In this document: piece after piece, positions 7,124 through 18,700 of the stretch
How positions within the stretch are numbered: position 1 is the first letter of the stretch
How the letters are laid out: each line of letters starts with the position of its first letter
Source of the DNA: Pseudomonas sp. PD9R
Lineage (GTDB): Bacteria > Pseudomonadota > Gammaproteobacteria > Pseudomonadales > Pseudomonadaceae
Reading direction: 5' to 3'
Assembly: GCF_019200975.1 (NCBI RefSeq)
Contig: NZ_JAHTMR010000006.1
Coordinates: 248,001 to 312,000 of the forward strand
DNA: 64,000 bases
The notes under the pieces: model-generated
Database searches by the model: none
Seen by the model: only the letters and a program-made list of their open reading frames with translations
What the model was told of the DNA's origin: nothing
Position numbers and translations under genes: made by a program

Positions 7124-8074
7124 ATGCAGCTGGTTCGAGGCCTCCACAATCTGCGCCCCCAGCATCGGGGCTGTGTCGCCACTATTGGCAACTTTGACGG
7201 TGTACACCGTGGCCACCAGGCTATCCTGGCGCGGCTGCGTGAACGTGCGCTTGAGTTGGGCGTACCCAGCTGCGTGGTGATTTTCGAGCCGCAGCCCCGG
7301 GAATTTTTCGCTCCGGATACGGCGCCTGCCCGTCTGGCCCGCTTGCGCGACAAGCTGCAGTTGCTGGCCGCCGAAGGCGTCGATCGGGTCCTGTGCCTGG
7401 CGTTCAATCAGCGCCTGAGCAAGCTCAGCGCCAGTGAGTTCGTCGATACCATTTTGGTCGACGGCCTCGGCGTGCAGCACCTTGAGGTCGGCGACGACTT
7501 CCGTTTCGGCTGTGACCGGGTCGGCGATTTCGATTTCCTGCAACAGGCCGGCGTTATGCAGGGCTTTACCGTCGAAGCAGCGCAAACCGTCGAGCTCGAT
7601 GGCATTCGCGTCAGCAGTACCCAGGTGCGTAACGCGCTGGCCGCTGCCGACTTCGCCCTCGCTGAGCGTCTGCTCGGGCGCCCGTACCGGATTGCCGGTC
7701 GCGTGTTGCACGGGCAGAAGCTGGCGCGACAGTTAGGTACGCCGACGGCCAATGTTCAACTCAAGCGTCGTCGCGTGCCGTTCACCGGGGTCTATCTGGT
7801 CAGCGTCGACCTCGACGGCAAGACCTGGCCCGGCGTCGCCAACATCGGCGTAAGGCCTACGGTTCAAGGGGATGGCAAAGCCCACCTCGAAGTCCATCTT
7901 TTAGATTTTGCCGGCGATCTGTATGACCGGCGTATGACGGTGGTTTTCCACCAAAAGCTGCGTGAAGAGCAGCGTTTCGCCTCTCTGGAGGCGCTTAAGA
8001 CGGCGATCAATGCGGATGTCGCCGCCGCCCGTGCCCTGTCGCACCTAGCGCCAATCGCTAATGAAGAGCCTTAA
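7124..8074 (+). CDS. ribF: Bifunctional riboflavin kinase / FMN adenylyltransferase
   Basis: 316 residues from ATG 7124 (MQLVRGLHNLRPQHRGCVAT). IGNFDGVHRGHQ (about 21-32) is the nucleotidyltransferase motif of the N-terminal FAD synthetase domain. The C-terminal flavokinase domain begins near residue 190 (RPYRIAGRVLHG) and has GTPTANV. It makes FMN and FAD from riboflavin. An ATG at 7106 in the same frame is a possible alternative start. A TATAAT -10 box lies at 7090-7095 without a good -35. The stop is directly followed by the ileS ATG. Confidence 0.95.
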   Translation: MQLVRGLHNLRPQHRGCVATIGNFDGVHRGHQAILARLRERALELGVPSCVVIFEPQPREFFAPDTAPARLARLRDKLQLLAAEGVDRVLCLAFNQRLSKLSASEFVDTILVDGLGVQHLEVGDDFRFGCDRVGDFDFLQQAGVMQGFTVEAAQTVELDGIRVSSTQVRNALAAADFALAERLLGRPYRIAGRVLHGQKLARQLGTPTANVQLKRRRVPFTGVYLVSVDLDGKTWPGVANIGVRPTVQGDGKAHLEVHLLDFAGDLYDRRMTVVFHQKLREEQRFASLEALKTAINADVAAARALSHLAPIANEEP

Positions 8075-10906
8075 ATGACCGACTATAAAGCCACGCTAAA
8101 CCTTCCGGACACCGCCTTCCCAATGAAGGCCGGCCTGCCTCAGCGCGAACCGCAGATTCTGCAGCGCTGGGACAGCATTGGCCTGTACGGAAAGTTGCGC
8201 GAGATTGGCAAGGATCGTCCTAAGTTCGTCCTGCACGACGGTCCTCCGTACGCCAACGGCACGATCCACATCGGTCACGCACTGAACAAAATTCTCAAGG
8301 ACATGATCATCCGCTCGAAGACCCTTTCGGGCTTCGACGCGCCTTATGTTCCGGGCTGGGACTGCCATGGCCTGCCGATCGAGCACAAAGTCGAAGTGAC
8401 CCACGGCAAGAACCTGGGTGCGGACAAAACTCGCGAACTGTGCCGCGCCTACGCCACCGAGCAAATCGAAGGGCAAAAATCCGAATTCATCCGTCTGGGC
8501 GTGTTGGGCGATTTCGCCAACCCGTACAAGACCATGGACTTCAAGAACGAGGCCGGTGAAATCCGCGCCTTGGCCGAAATCGTCAAGGGCGGTTTCGTGT
8601 TCAAGGGCCTCAAGCCTGTGAACTGGTGCTTTGACTGCGGTTCGGCCCTGGCTGAAGCGGAAGTCGAGTACGAGAACAAGAAGTCTTCGACCATCGATGT
8701 GGCATTCCCGATTGCCGACGAAGCTCAACTGGCTGCCGCTTTCGGTCTGCCATCGCTGGCCAAGCCTGCCTCGATCGTGATCTGGACCACCACCCCGTGG
8801 ACCATCCCGGCCAACCAGGCGCTGAACGTTCACCCAGAGTTCAACTACGCCCTGGTCGATGTCGGCGACAAACTGCTGGTGCTGGCTGAAGAACTGGTCG
8901 AATCGTGCCTGGCACGTTACAGCCTCGAAGGCTCGGTCATTGCGATCACCACCGGTAAAGAGCTGGAGCTGATCAACTTCCGCCACCCGTTCTACGACCG
9001 TCTGTCGCCGGTTTACCTGGCCGAGTACGTCGAACTGGGCGCTGGTACCGGTGTAGTTCACTCCGCTCCGGCCTACGGCGTGGACGACTTCGTGACCTGC
9101 AAGAAATACGGCATGGTCAACGACGACATCCTCAACCCGGTCCAAAGCAACGGCGTCTACGCGACATCGCTGGAATTCTTCGGCGGCCAGTTCATCTGGA
9201 AGGCCAACCCGGCCATCGTCGATAAGCTGACCGAAGTCGGCGCGCTGCTGCACACCACTATCATCGAACACAGCTACATGCACTGCTGGCGCCACAAGAC
9301 GCCGCTGATCTACCGCGCCACGGCGCAGTGGTTCATCGGCATGGACAAAGAGCCTGCGACCGGCGAAACCCTGCGCAAGCGGGCGATCAAAGCCATCGAA
9401 GAGACCAAGTTCGTCCCGGCCTGGGGCCAGGCGCGCCTGCACTCGATGATTGCCAACCGTCCGGACTGGTGTATCTCCCGTCAGCGCAACTGGGGCGTGC
9501 CGATCCCGTTCTTCCTGAACAAGGAAAGCGGCGAACTGCATCCACGCACTGTCGAGCTGATGGAGGAAGTGGCCAAGCGCGTCGAAGTCGAAGGCATCGA
9601 AGCCTGGTTCAAGATGGACGCCGCCGAGCTGCTGGGCGATGAAGCGCCACAATACGACAAGATCAGCGACACCCTCGACGTGTGGTTCGACTCCGGCACC
9701 ACGCACTGGCACGTCCTGCGCGGTTCGCATCCAATGGGCCACGAAACCGGCCCGCGTGCCGACCTGTACCTGGAAGGTTCGGACCAGCACCGCGGCTGGT
9801 TCCACTCGTCGCTGCTAACCGGTTGCGCCATCGACAACCACGCGCCGTACCGCGAATTGCTGACCCACGGCTTCACGGTCGACGAGTCCGGTCGCAAGAT
9901 GTCCAAGTCGTTGGGCAACGTGATCGCGCCCCAGAAAGTCAATGACACCCTGGGCGCCGACATCATGCGCCTGTGGGTCGCATCTACCGATTACTCGGGC
10001 GAAATGGCGGTTTCCGAGCAGATCCTGCAACGCAGTGCGGACGCTTACCGGCGTATCCGTAACACCGCGCGCTTCCTGCTTTCGAACCTGACCGGTTTCA
10101 ACCCGGCCACCGACATCCTGCCAGCCGAAGAAATGCTCGCGCTTGATCGTTGGGCCGTGGACCGCACGCTGTTGCTGCAGCGCGAGTTGCAGGAGCACTA
10201 CAGCGAATACCGCTTCTGGAACGTCTACTCGAAGATCCACAACTTCTGCGTGCAGGAGCTGGGCGGTTTCTACCTCGACATCATCAAGGACCGTCAGTAC
10301 ACCACTGGCGCCAACAGCAAGGCTCGCCGTTCGGCGCAAACCGCGCTGTACCACATCAGCGAAGCGCTGGTGCGCTGGATCGCGCCGATCCTGGCGTTCA
10401 CTGCCGACGAGCTGTGGGAATACCTGCCGGGCGAGCGCAACGAATCGGTGATGCTCAACACCTGGTACGAAGGCCTGACCGAGTTGCCGGAAGGCTTTGA
10501 GCTGGGCCGTGCGTATTGGGATCGGGTCATGGCGGTCAAGGTCGCGGTCAACAAGGAAATGGAAATCCAGCGTGCGGCCAAGGCCGTCGGTGGCAACCTG
10601 CAAGCCGAAGTGACGCTGTTCGCCGAGTCGGCGCTGAGCGCCGACCTGGCCAAGCTGAGCAACGAACTGCGCTTCGTCCTGATCACGTCCACAGCCAGCG
10701 TTGCGCCGTTCGTGCAGGCGCCGGCCGATGCCGTGGTCACTGAAGTCGCCGGTCTGAAACTCAAAGTGGTCAAGTCGAGCCATGCCAAGTGCGCCCGTTG
10801 CTGGCACTGCCGTGAAGACGTTGGCGTGAACCCGGAGCATCCGGAAATCTGCGGCCGTTGCGTAGACAACATCAGCGGCGCTGGCGAGGTTCGTCACTAT
10901 GCCTAA
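8075..10906 (+). CDS. ileS: Isoleucyl-tRNA synthetase
   Basis: 943 residues, a class I synthetase. HIGH is at 65-68 (within [11 protein letters not shown]), KMSKS at 608-612, the CP1 editing domain lies between them, and the C-terminus carries a zinc site with paired CxxC motifs (CARCWHC ... CGRC). It charges tRNA-Ile and edits valine. Its ATG abuts the ribF TAA, and its 3' end overlaps lspA by 8 nt, so ribF-ileS-lspA-fkpB look translationally linked. Strong GC3 bias gives long antisense open frames that are not genes. Confidence 0.98.
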   Translation: MTDYKATLNLPDTAFPMKAGLPQREPQILQRWDSIGLYGKLREIGKDRPKFVLHDGPPYANGTIHIGHALNKILKDMIIRSKTLSGFDAPYVPGWDCHGLPIEHKVEVTHGKNLGADKTRELCRAYATEQIEGQKSEFIRLGVLGDFANPYKTMDFKNEAGEIRALAEIVKGGFVFKGLKPVNWCFDCGSALAEAEVEYENKKSSTIDVAFPIADEAQLAAAFGLPSLAKPASIVIWTTTPWTIPANQALNVHPEFNYALVDVGDKLLVLAEELVESCLARYSLEGSVIAITTGKELELINFRHPFYDRLSPVYLAEYVELGAGTGVVHSAPAYGVDDFVTCKKYGMVNDDILNPVQSNGVYATSLEFFGGQFIWKANPAIVDKLTEVGALLHTTIIEHSYMHCWRHKTPLIYRATAQWFIGMDKEPATGETLRKRAIKAIEETKFVPAWGQARLHSMIANRPDWCISRQRNWGVPIPFFLNKESGELHPRTVELMEEVAKRVEVEGIEAWFKMDAAELLGDEAPQYDKISDTLDVWFDSGTTHWHVLRGSHPMGHETGPRADLYLEGSDQHRGWFHSSLLTGCAIDNHAPYRELLTHGFTVDESGRKMSKSLGNVIAPQKVNDTLGADIMRLWVASTDYSGEMAVSEQILQRSADAYRRIRNTARFLLSNLTGFNPATDILPAEEMLALDRWAVDRTLLLQRELQEHYSEYRFWNVYSKIHNFCVQELGGFYLDIIKDRQYTTGANSKARRSAQTALYHISEALVRWIAPILAFTADELWEYLPGERNESVMLNTWYEGLTELPEGFELGRAYWDRVMAVKVAVNKEMEIQRAAKAVGGNLQAEVTLFAESALSADLAKLSNELRFVLITSTASVAPFVQAPADAVVTEVAGLKLKVVKSSHAKCARCWHCREDVGVNPEHPEICGRCVDNISGAGEVRHYA

Positions 10907-11411
10907 TGGCGTTGGCCGCTTTGGGCGGCTGAGCTGGCTCTGGTTGAGTTTGCTGGTCCTGGTCATCGACCAGGCCAGCAAGTTCTACTTCGAAGGCAAG
11001 CTCCAGATGTACCAGCAGATCGTAATCATCCCTGATTACTTCAGCTGGACCCTGGCCTACAACACCGGCGCGGCGTTCAGCTTCCTGGCTGACAGCTCGG
11101 GCTGGCAACGCTGGTTGTTCGCAATGATCGCCGTGGCGGTCAGTGCGGTGCTGGTGGTCTGGCTCAAACGCCTGGGGCGCAACGAAACCTGGTTGGCCAT
11201 CGCCTTGGCGTTGGTGCTGGGTGGTGCGCTGGGCAACCTGTATGACCGCATCGCCCTGGGCCATGTGATCGATTTCATCCTGGTGCATTGGCAGAATCGC
11301 TGGTATTTCCCGGCGTTCAACTTTGCCGACAGTGCAATTACCGTCGGTGCCGTCATGCTGGCACTGGATATGTTCAAAAGTAAAAAGACCGGAGAAGCCG
11401 TTCATGACTGA
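10899..11411 (+). CDS. lspA: Lipoprotein signal peptidase (signal peptidase II)
   Basis: 170 residues with four hydrophobic segments. Conserved blocks include DQASK (24-28), NTGAAFS (55-61), GNLYDR (112-117), VIDFI with D125 and NFADSAI with D144; the last two aspartates form the catalytic dyad of this aspartyl protease. It cuts prolipoprotein signal peptides in the inner membrane. It overlaps ileS by 8 nt and fkpB by a few bases, as usual in Pseudomonas. Confidence 0.96.
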   Translation: MPNGVGRFGRLSWLWLSLLVLVIDQASKFYFEGKLQMYQQIVIIPDYFSWTLAYNTGAAFSFLADSSGWQRWLFAMIAVAVSAVLVVWLKRLGRNETWLAIALALVLGGALGNLYDRIALGHVIDFILVHWQNRWYFPAFNFADSAITVGAVMLALDMFKSKKTGEAVHD

Positions 11412-11856
11412 ACAGGTATTGGCTGAGCAACGCATCGGCCAGAACACGGAAGTCACTCTGCATTTCGCATTACGCCTGGAGAACGGCGACACAGTGGACA
11501 GCACCTTCGACAAAGCCCCGGCGACCTTCAAGGTCGGTGATGGCAACCTGTTGCCAGGTTTCGAAGCGGCGCTGTTCGGTTTCAAGGCGGGCGACAAGCG
11601 CACCCTGAACATCGAGCCGGAAAACGCCTTCGGCCAGCCCAACCCGCAAAACGTACAGATCATTCCGCGCTCACAGTTCACGGACATGGAGCTGTCGCCG
11701 GGTTTGCTGGTGATCTTCAACGATGCGGCCAATACTGAATTGCCGGGTGTGGTGAAAGAGTTCGACGACGCGCAAGTGACCATCGACTTCAACCACCCGC
11801 TGGCTGGCAAGACCCTGACCTTTGATGTAGAAATCATTTCCGTCAAAGCGCTGTAA
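11404..11856 (+). CDS. fkpB: FKBP-type peptidyl-prolyl cis-trans isomerase (FkpB/SlpA)
   Basis: 150 residues from ATG 11404 ([20 protein letters not shown]). The pattern GDTVDSTF ... FKVGDGNLLPGFEAALFG ... PENAFG is that of SlyD/SlpA-type FKBPs with an inserted chaperone flap. It catalyses prolyl isomerisation in the cytoplasm. The start overlaps the lspA stop, so coupling is likely; the in-frame extension upstream lies inside lspA and is unlikely to be used. Confidence 0.94.
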   Translation: MTEQVLAEQRIGQNTEVTLHFALRLENGDTVDSTFDKAPATFKVGDGNLLPGFEAALFGFKAGDKRTLNIEPENAFGQPNPQNVQIIPRSQFTDMELSPGLLVIFNDAANTELPGVVKEFDDAQVTIDFNHPLAGKTLTFDVEIISVKAL

Positions 11857-11865
11857 CTGCTTTTC

Positions 11866-11965
11866 TGTAGGAGCGAGCTTGCTCGCGATGATCGTCAACG
11901 AATACGCGTCTCTTCTGGATTAACGCGGTGTCCTTTAGTTTTTCGCGAGCAAGCTCGCTCCTACA
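11866..11965. repeat. REP pair (REPIN), TGTAGGAGCGAGC type
   Basis: TGTAGGAGCGAGCTTGCTCG at 11866 and its reverse complement ending at 11965 flank a ~50-bp centre. Same type as the pair at 29465-29564. It fills the fkpB-ispH gap. Confidence 0.87.
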
Positions 11966-11986
11966 GGGCAAGACACGAGGCACAGC

Positions 11987-12934
11987 ATGCAAATCAAACT
12001 CGCCAATCCCCGTGGCTTCTGCGCCGGTGTGGACCGGGCGATCGAAATCGTCAACCGCGCCCTGGAAGTCTTCGGGCCGCCGATCTATGTGCGCCACGAA
12101 GTGGTCCATAACAAATTCGTTGTCGAAGACCTGCGCGCGCGCGGGGCGATTTTCGTCGAGGAGCTGGATCAAGTGCCGGACGACGTCATCGTGATCTTCA
12201 GTGCTCACGGCGTTTCCCAGGCCGTACGTACCGAAGCCGCTGGCCGTGGCCTGAAAGTGTTCGACGCCACCTGCCCGCTGGTGACCAAGGTGCACATCGA
12301 AGTCGCGCGTTACAGCCGCGACGGCCGTGAGTGCATTCTCATCGGCCACGCTGGTCATCCGGAGGTCGAAGGCACCATGGGTCAGTACGACGTCAGCAAT
12401 GGCGGCGCGATCTATCTGGTCGAAGACGAGAAAGACGTCGCGGCACTGCAAGTACACAACCCTGAAAAACTGGCGTTCGTGACTCAGACCACCTTGTCCA
12501 TGGACGACACCAGTCGCGTCATCGACGCACTGCGTACGCGTTTCCCGGCAATCGGTGGTCCTCGAAAGGACGACATCTGCTACGCCACGCAAAACCGCCA
12601 GGACGCGGTCAAGCAACTGGCGGATGAATGCGATGTGGTGCTGGTGGTTGGCAGCCCGAACAGCTCCAACTCCAATCGTTTGCGTGAACTCGCCGAACGC
12701 ATGGCCACCCCGGCCTACCTGATCGACGGCGCCGAAGACCTGCAAAAGAGCTGGTTCGACGGTGTCGAGCGCATAGGCATTACCGCTGGTGCTTCGGCGC
12801 CGGAAGTTCTGGTGCGTGGTGTGATCCAGCAGTTGCAGGCCTGGGGCGCTACCGGTGCCGATGAACTGGCCGGTCGCGAGGAGAACATTACGTTCTCCAT
12901 GCCTAAAGAGTTGCGCGTCCGCTCTTTGCTCTGA
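11987..12934 (+). CDS. ispH: 4-hydroxy-3-methylbut-2-enyl diphosphate reductase
   Basis: 315 residues. Last step of the MEP isoprenoid pathway (HMBPP to IPP and DMAPP), a [4Fe-4S] enzyme. The three cluster cysteines are seen at C12 (PRGFCAGV), C96 (DATCPLV) and C198 ([11 protein letters not shown]); substrate residues H41, H74 (SAHG), H124 and E126 ([10 protein letters not shown]) are present. The 3' end overlaps the convergent fimT-like gene by 32 nt. Confidence 0.97.
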   Translation: MQIKLANPRGFCAGVDRAIEIVNRALEVFGPPIYVRHEVVHNKFVVEDLRARGAIFVEELDQVPDDVIVIFSAHGVSQAVRTEAAGRGLKVFDATCPLVTKVHIEVARYSRDGRECILIGHAGHPEVEGTMGQYDVSNGGAIYLVEDEKDVAALQVHNPEKLAFVTQTTLSMDDTSRVIDALRTRFPAIGGPRKDDICYATQNRQDAVKQLADECDVVLVVGSPNSSNSNRLRELAERMATPAYLIDGAEDLQKSWFDGVERIGITAGASAPEVLVRGVIQQLQAWGATGADELAGREENITFSMPKELRVRSLL

Positions 12935-13460
12935 GTTTTTTCTTCTCTGTGCACAACGCCTGTTCAGCCTTTTCGCTGCGCAGGCTGACGCGGCCGGACG
13001 GGGCCAGAACCACTTGGTACTGACTCACCGGTTCGCGGTTTGCGCAAATGTGTAAAGTCCCTGCCTGAAACTCTCCTCTGGCGAACTGTGGTTCGCCCAG
13101 ATCGCTAAAGCGCACGAATTGGCTGACCGGTTGGTTGCCTACAATCGGCAGCGTTTTGCCGCTTCTGTTTTCGACCAGCAACGGGTTGCTGCTGTCGTTA
13201 TGTCCCTTGCCGCTGATATCCAGAATGATCCGCCAACCTTGGCCCCAGTCGCCGTCGATGGCGTGAATCACCACGCTTTGGTGACGAGCGACAGCCTCGG
13301 TCCTGGCGCTGCGTATACCGCTGAAAAGCGACTGTGCCGCTTGCTCGCGTTGGTTCGATTCGGTGACTGACGCAAACGCCGGACTGACCAAATGCAGAAC
13401 AATCCCGGCAATCGTCAGTCCCATAAGCAGTTCGATCAGGCTGAAGCCTTGCTGATGCAT
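12903..13460 (-). CDS. fimT: FimT/GspH-family type IV pseudopilin
   Basis: 185 residues from ATG 13460. [15 protein letters not shown] is a class III prepilin leader: PilD should cut between G5 and F6, with the conserved E at mature position 5. A hydrophobic N-terminal helix precedes a GspH-like globular part ([18 protein letters not shown]). Two C-terminal cysteines are spaced like those of minor pilins. GAGGAAAA precedes the start. In P. aeruginosa fimT runs in the same direction as fimU; here it faces away from the minor pilin operon and converges on ispH. Confidence 0.85.
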   Translation of the reverse strand: MHQQGFSLIELLMGLTIAGIVLHLVSPAFASVTESNQREQAAQSLFSGIRSARTEAVARHQSVVIHAIDGDWGQGWRIILDISGKGHNDSSNPLLVENRSGKTLPIVGNQPVSQFVRFSDLGEPQFARGEFQAGTLHICANREPVSQYQVVLAPSGRVSLRSEKAEQALCTEKKKLRAKSGRATL

Positions 13461-13556
13461 GACATTTTCCTCCCTGGAGCGTGGTGCCCCGCGCCTTCCC
13501 TGCGCGAGTAATGGCAAATCAACCGTGCCTTGGCGGTCGAATGTTCTAGCGTCAAA

Positions 13557-13586
13557 CCTGTGTGAGTGAGCTTGCTTCCACACAGG
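13557..13586. repeat. Short REP-like hairpin
   Basis: CCTGTGTG (13557-13564) and CACACAGG (13579-13586) flank AGTGAGCTTGCTTC. It resembles a single degraded REP arm pair in the fimT-fimU divergent gap. Confidence 0.5.
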
Positions 13587-13617
13587 CAGGTATAGCCGAC
13601 GGCAACGGAGGGCACCG

Positions 13618-14091
13618 ATGGAACATCGTTCAAAAGGTTTCACGTTGGTAGAGCTGCTGGTCGCGATAGCGATATTTCTGGTCCTGATCACCCTGGCTGT
13701 CCCGGCGTTTACCCGTTCGGCGCAAATCACCAAGGCCGACACAGAGGTTAGTGACCTGCAACGTGGTCTGAATTTCGCCCGATTGGAAGCCATCGACCGG
13801 GGCGTAACAACACGAATGCGCCCGACGGTGGGCGGTGGCGTCTGGACCGGGGAGTTGTCGGTCTATGACGGTACTGGCACTCCGGCGAATGTATTGCGGG
13901 TTGTTCCAGCGATGAGCAGCGGTGCGACTCTGACGCTAACCTCAGGAGTGACCGCTATCGATTTCAACAATCTGGGCGGCCTGTCGTCACCGTCCACGGG
14001 GGTGGTGATCAATTATGTGCTGGGCACGCAAAGCAGGACGCTGAACGTGTGTTTGAACGGACGAATTCTATTGGGTGGAAGTTGCGGATGA
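13618..14091 (+). CDS. fimU: Minor pilin FimU-like (GspH/FimT family)
   Basis: 157 residues. MEHRSKGFTLVELLVAIAIF is a prepilin leader (cut G7/F8, E12). The C-terminal part has the paired cysteines typical of FimU (NVCLNGRILLGGSC). Minor pilins FimU, PilV, PilW, PilX and PilE prime type IV pilus assembly and sit at the tip with PilY1. First gene of the operon; its stop overlaps the pilV start (ATGA). Confidence 0.88.
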   Translation: MEHRSKGFTLVELLVAIAIFLVLITLAVPAFTRSAQITKADTEVSDLQRGLNFARLEAIDRGVTTRMRPTVGGGVWTGELSVYDGTGTPANVLRVVPAMSSGATLTLTSGVTAIDFNNLGGLSSPSTGVVINYVLGTQSRTLNVCLNGRILLGGSCG

Positions 14092-14537
14092 GGGAATGGA
14101 GCAAGTGTGCACAGGAGGGCATGACGCTGATTGAAGTGCTGGTGGCGTTGTTGATTCTGAGCGTGGGGCTGTTGGGCGCGGCGGCGTTTCAACTGAATGC
14201 GCTGAAGTACACGGACAGCGCGCGCATGACCAGCCAGGCCAGTTTTATTGCATACGACATGATGGACCGCATTCGCGCCAACTCCGCCGCCGACTACACC
14301 GTTACGCCGCCGACCTCGGGCAACCTGAGTGTCGCCCGGGATCAAGATCTCTACGACTTCACCAGTAACATCGTCAATTTCGGCGGTGCCAGTGCTACCG
14401 GCAGCATCACCCTCAATCAACGGGTGTACACCATCACCATCACCTGGGACGACTCCCGGGCGGCCAACACGGCCAATTCGCGGCGCAGCTTTGTGCTGAC
14501 CAGCCGCGCAACCGTCGATCCGGTGGCCACGCCATGA
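14088..14537 (+). CDS. pilV: Type IV pilus minor pilin PilV
   Basis: 149 residues from ATG 14088, which overlaps the fimU TGA. The leader ends EGMTLIEVLVALLILSVG, where M follows G at the cleavage site, typical of PilV. It continues LLGAAAFQLNALKYTD, as in PilV-type pseudopilins. Translationally coupled both to fimU and to pilW. Confidence 0.9.
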   Translation: MREWSKCAQEGMTLIEVLVALLILSVGLLGAAAFQLNALKYTDSARMTSQASFIAYDMMDRIRANSAADYTVTPPTSGNLSVARDQDLYDFTSNIVNFGGASATGSITLNQRVYTITITWDDSRAANTANSRRSFVLTSRATVDPVATP

Positions 14538-15247
14538 ACCGCTTCAACAGAGGGTTCGGCCTGATCGAGTTGTTGATCGCCCTGGCATTGAGTCTGGTGG
14601 TGGTACTAGGCGTGGTGCAGGTATTCATCGCCGCAAAAAATACCTTTGTCAGCCAGAACTCCGCCGCCGCAATGCAGGAAGATGCACGTTTCGTGCTGAG
14701 CAAAATGATCCAGGAAATCCGCATGGTCGGCATGTTCGGTTGTTTGGGGTCGATCACCGACGCCAGCACGGCGGGTGATTTCAATGCCGCTCAGATCACG
14801 CCGATCAGTTGGGATAACGCCAGTCTCAAGTTGACGTTGGTGACGGCGGATGTCGGCAGCAGCGGCGGGACGCCAGCCTGGACGGTGGTTTCCGATTGTC
14901 GTAACAGCGCGACGGCCTACACCGATTCGCGCACGCCTGCGTCGGGGCAGTTGGCATTTCCGATCCGTCGATTGATCTACAGCCTCAAGAGCGGTCAGTT
15001 GACGATGGGCACCGGCAGAGGCACGCCGGCCCAACAAGTACTTGTGGATAACGTCAGTGCCTTCAACGTCAGCTTCGGACTCGCCAGTTCCGCCACCGAC
15101 ACGGCGGCATCCAGTTACAGCTCCAACCCATCGGACCCGGCACGCATTCGCAGCGTTCGCCTGACGCTGACCCTCACCGACCCGAACAACCGGGTCAGCA
15201 ATCAAACCTTCAACGTGGTTGCCGCGCTGCGCAACCGTCTGCCATGA
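14534..15247 (+). CDS. pilW: Type IV pilus minor pilin PilW
   Basis: 237 residues. MNRFNRGFGLIELLIALALS is the prepilin leader (cut G7/F8, E12), followed by the PilW features QEDARFVLSKMIQEIRMVGMFGC and a long C-terminal beta-rich part ending in VAALRNR when read in short pieces. It starts within the pilV stop and overlaps pilX by 4 nt. Confidence 0.9.
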   Translation: MNRFNRGFGLIELLIALALSLVVVLGVVQVFIAAKNTFVSQNSAAAMQEDARFVLSKMIQEIRMVGMFGCLGSITDASTAGDFNAAQITPISWDNASLKLTLVTADVGSSGGTPAWTVVSDCRNSATAYTDSRTPASGQLAFPIRRLIYSLKSGQLTMGTGRGTPAQQVLVDNVSAFNVSFGLASSATDTAASSYSSNPSDPARIRSVRLTLTLTDPNNRVSNQTFNVVAALRNRLP

Positions 15248-15738
15248 GGGGAGGGCTGATGAATCTTTCATCTGTGAGCGATCACTCCCAGCGCGGCATG
15301 GCATTGCTGGTCAGTCTGGTGTTCCTGTTGTTGCTGACGCTCATCGGTATTTCATCGATGCAGAACGCCACCCTGCAGGAAAAAATGGCCAGTAGCGTGA
15401 GCTTGCGTAATCAGTCGTTTCAGGGCGCCGAAGCGGCGTTGCGCGTGGGCGAAAGCGCGGTGCAACTGGACAGCTATTCATTGCCGGTTTGCAGCGGTAC
15501 TAGCCAATGCTCGCCGCCAGCCGAGTCTTCGTCAGTCCTTGTCGCCGGGTTGAACTCCACCTCGGGGGTGACCTGGATCGCCTCCGGTACTGGTTTTTAT
15601 GGCGTGCAAAACATTGGCACCACCCTGACGGCGGTGAACGTGCCGAGCAATACCTCGGCAACGTTGTACCGGGTAACTGCGGTTGGCCTCGCGGGTACTT
15701 CGCGCAGCGTGGTGGAGAGTATTTATGCGAAGTACTAA
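15244..15738 (+). CDS. pilX: Type IV pilus minor pilin PilX
   Basis: 164 residues from ATG 15244 (ATG 15259 is also possible). QRGMALLVSLVFLLLLTLIG is the PilX leader and transmembrane helix; unlike other pilins it lacks the E5, as usual for PilX/GspK-type proteins. The helix is followed by QNATLQEKMASS and SFQGAEAALR, the PilX N-terminal signature. Coupled to pilW upstream and pilY1 downstream. Confidence 0.9.
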   Translation: MRGGLMNLSSVSDHSQRGMALLVSLVFLLLLTLIGISSMQNATLQEKMASSVSLRNQSFQGAEAALRVGESAVQLDSYSLPVCSGTSQCSPPAESSSVLVAGLNSTSGVTWIASGTGFYGVQNIGTTLTAVNVPSNTSATLYRVTAVGLAGTSRSVVESIYAKY

Positions 15739-18700
15739 CAGGCGCCAAGGCTTATGGCAGCAGTTGTGCGGCGCTGTTTTGGCACTGTACTTGTCGGCAC
15801 CTGCCTGTGCCTTCACGCCCTCGGATTCGCCGTTGTTGAGCGCCGCCGCAGTCGCGCCAAACGTGATGTTGCTGATCGACGACTCGGGCAGCATGAATAA
15901 CATCATCTGGGCGCCAGGTTTCGATCCGACGATCAGTCGGGCGCAGATCGCGATATGCAACTCAAACACATTGTGTCTCGGCGGCCAGAATCTGGACATG
16001 ACAGACAGCAATATTGCGTTGTCGAGCCTGAACCGCGGCGGGTGCTCGACCAGCGGTAATTGGTACGGTTTTTATCGCGGTTTTCTCGGGTTGACGCCGA
16101 TCTGCCTGAAACTGCCTGATCCTGTCGGCAACGAAGGAACCCGTTACACGGCGAACTACCTGGCCTATTTGCTGAGTCTGGCCAACGGTTCTAACCGGGA
16201 CTTCACCACGGGTGCCAATGCCATTCCCAACGATTACCGGATTAGCGTTGCGCAGGACGTTTCCAAAAATCTGGTTGGCAGCAATCGCTCATTACGTATT
16301 GGCCTGGCCACTTTCAATCCGCCGGCCAGTAACAGTCCGGGTAATGGTGGCTACATCGCTCGTGCTGTCAGTGATTTGTCTGTGGATGCCAACTACAACG
16401 CGTTGATTACCTCGATAAACGGCTTGAGTGCCGTCGCCAATACGCCGCTGGCGGAGACCTATTACGAAGTGACCCGCTACATGCGCGGCATGGCACCGTA
16501 CTACAACGCCACGCCGGCCACCTACACCAGCCCAATCCAATATCGCTGCCAGAAAAACTATGGCGTGGTAATCACTGACGGCTTACCGACTTACGACCGA
16601 ACGTTCCCGAGCAACGACCCGCTCGGCGGCAGTCGCTTGCCGAACTGGGACGGCAACAGTGCCAACGACGGCGACAACCTCAACGGCGACGGGGAGGGTG
16701 ACACCCTGTACCTGGATGACATCGCCAAGTTCGCCTTCGACATCGACATGCGCTCCACCGGGACAGACTTGGCGGGCAAAAGCTGGAACGCCGCCGACTT
16801 TCCCAAGCAGAACATGAACACCTACACGGTGGGTTTCACGGCGGCAAATCAAATGCTGTCCGACGCTGCCAGTTATGGTCAGGGCAAGTACTACCAGGCC
16901 ACTGACAGCGTCGGGCTCAATGCAGCGTTGTCTTCAGCGCTCAGCGACATCACCTCCAAGGCAGGCTCTGGCGGTAGTGGCGTCGCGAGCGGGACGACCC
17001 TCGTCAGCGGCACGAGTTATTTCCAGACCAGCTACGACCCCAAGGACTGGCGTGGCACGATCAGGGCTTACGGCTTCACTTCCAGCGGCGCGGTCAACAC
17101 CAGCTCGGTGCTGTGGACCACTGACACGGCCATTGTGCCCGGTGCCACGGCGCCGACCTATCAATCCTGGAACAGTCAAACCAGCACCGCAGTGACCTTG
17201 GCCTACACCAACTTTTCCACTACCCAGCAAACCGCCCTCAATCAGGGCTTGCCCACCGGCATCACCGGCAGTGATCTGGTGGAATGGAGTAAAGGCACCA
17301 ACAAAACCGGTCTGAAAGTGCGCAGCGTGCTACTCGGTGACATCATCAACTCGCCGCTGGCCCTTGCGTCGCCCTCGGATAAAACCGCGTCCGACCTGTC
17401 AGGCGACACCACCTACAGCACCTACCTGGCGACCAAGGCGGCCACCATGATCGCTAGCCTGGTGGTCAACGCCAACGACGGTTTTGTAAACGTCATCAAT
17501 GCCGGCAACGGCGGGCGGCGGTATGCCTACATGCCATCCAGTGTGTTGCCATCGCTGCGCTATATCGCCGACACCGCGTACATCAACGGCGTCAGCCACA
17601 AATTTCTGGTGGATGGGCAAGTCGGCGTGTTCGATGCCCAGCTCAACGGCGCCTGGAAAACCCTCGCGCTCGGCGGGACGGGGGCGGGAGGGAAAGCCTT
17701 CTATGCGTTGCAATTGTTCGACGCGTCGGCGGGTAACGTGACCAAGGCATTGTGGGAAATCAGCGCACCCGCCACGGCCAGTACAGCAAATGCTTTCAAT
17801 GATCTGGGTTATGCCTACGCCCGTCCGGAAGTGGCACGCTTGGCCGACGGTCGATGGGCTGCGTTCATCTCCAATGGCTATGGCAGCAACACCGGTGTCG
17901 CGGCGTTGTACGTGGTGGATATTCGCGACGGGTCGCTGATCAAGAAAATCGTCCTCGACAGCACCGAAACCACCAACGGTTTGTCCTCAGTGAAGCTCAA
18001 GGTCAATTCGCAGAATGTGGTGCAAGCGGCCTATGGCGGCGACCTGAAAGGACGGTTGTGGAAGTTTGATTTGAGCAGCACCAGCACTGATTCATGGGGT
18101 GTGGCGTTCTCCGGCAAGCCGTTGTTTACCACGGCGGGCGGGGCCACTCAGCCAATTACCGCGCAACCATTGCTGGCGGACAACGGCTTGGGCGGCAAGG
18201 AAGTGTTTTTTGGCACCGGCAAATTCAACGAAATGGCGGACAAGACCAATAAGGATTTGCAGGCGTTCTACGCGGTGTGGGACGCGGATGGCGGTTCCGG
18301 GCAGATCACTACGTCCAGCTTGCAGGCTCAGGCGGTGACCGGTGTGTTCTCCGGCAGCACCGGTCAGTTCATCACCACCAGTCAGAACGAAGTGACTTAT
18401 CCGGCGGAAAAGGGCTGGTATCTGCCACTGGCGTACAACAGCGTCCTGACGGGGGAGCGGGTGATCAATCAGGCCAGTCTGGTGCTCGGGCGGATCGTGT
18501 TTACTACCGCCAGTGTGGACACCACAGACCCTTGCGCGAGTTTCGGCACTGGCAAACTGGTCGAACTCGATGCGTTCAGCGGTAAGATGCTCAACTACGC
18601 GGTGCTCGACACCAATGGCGATGGGGTGGTCGACAGCACTGACACAGTGTCCAGCGGGGTGATTTTCACCGGCGGCATCCCGACCCTGAACGCCATCGTC

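Noticed and set aside
8096..9805. 569-codon open frame antisense to ileS
   Set aside because: It is fully inside ileS on the opposite strand and reflects strong G/C at third codon positions; no ribosome site and no recognisable domain.
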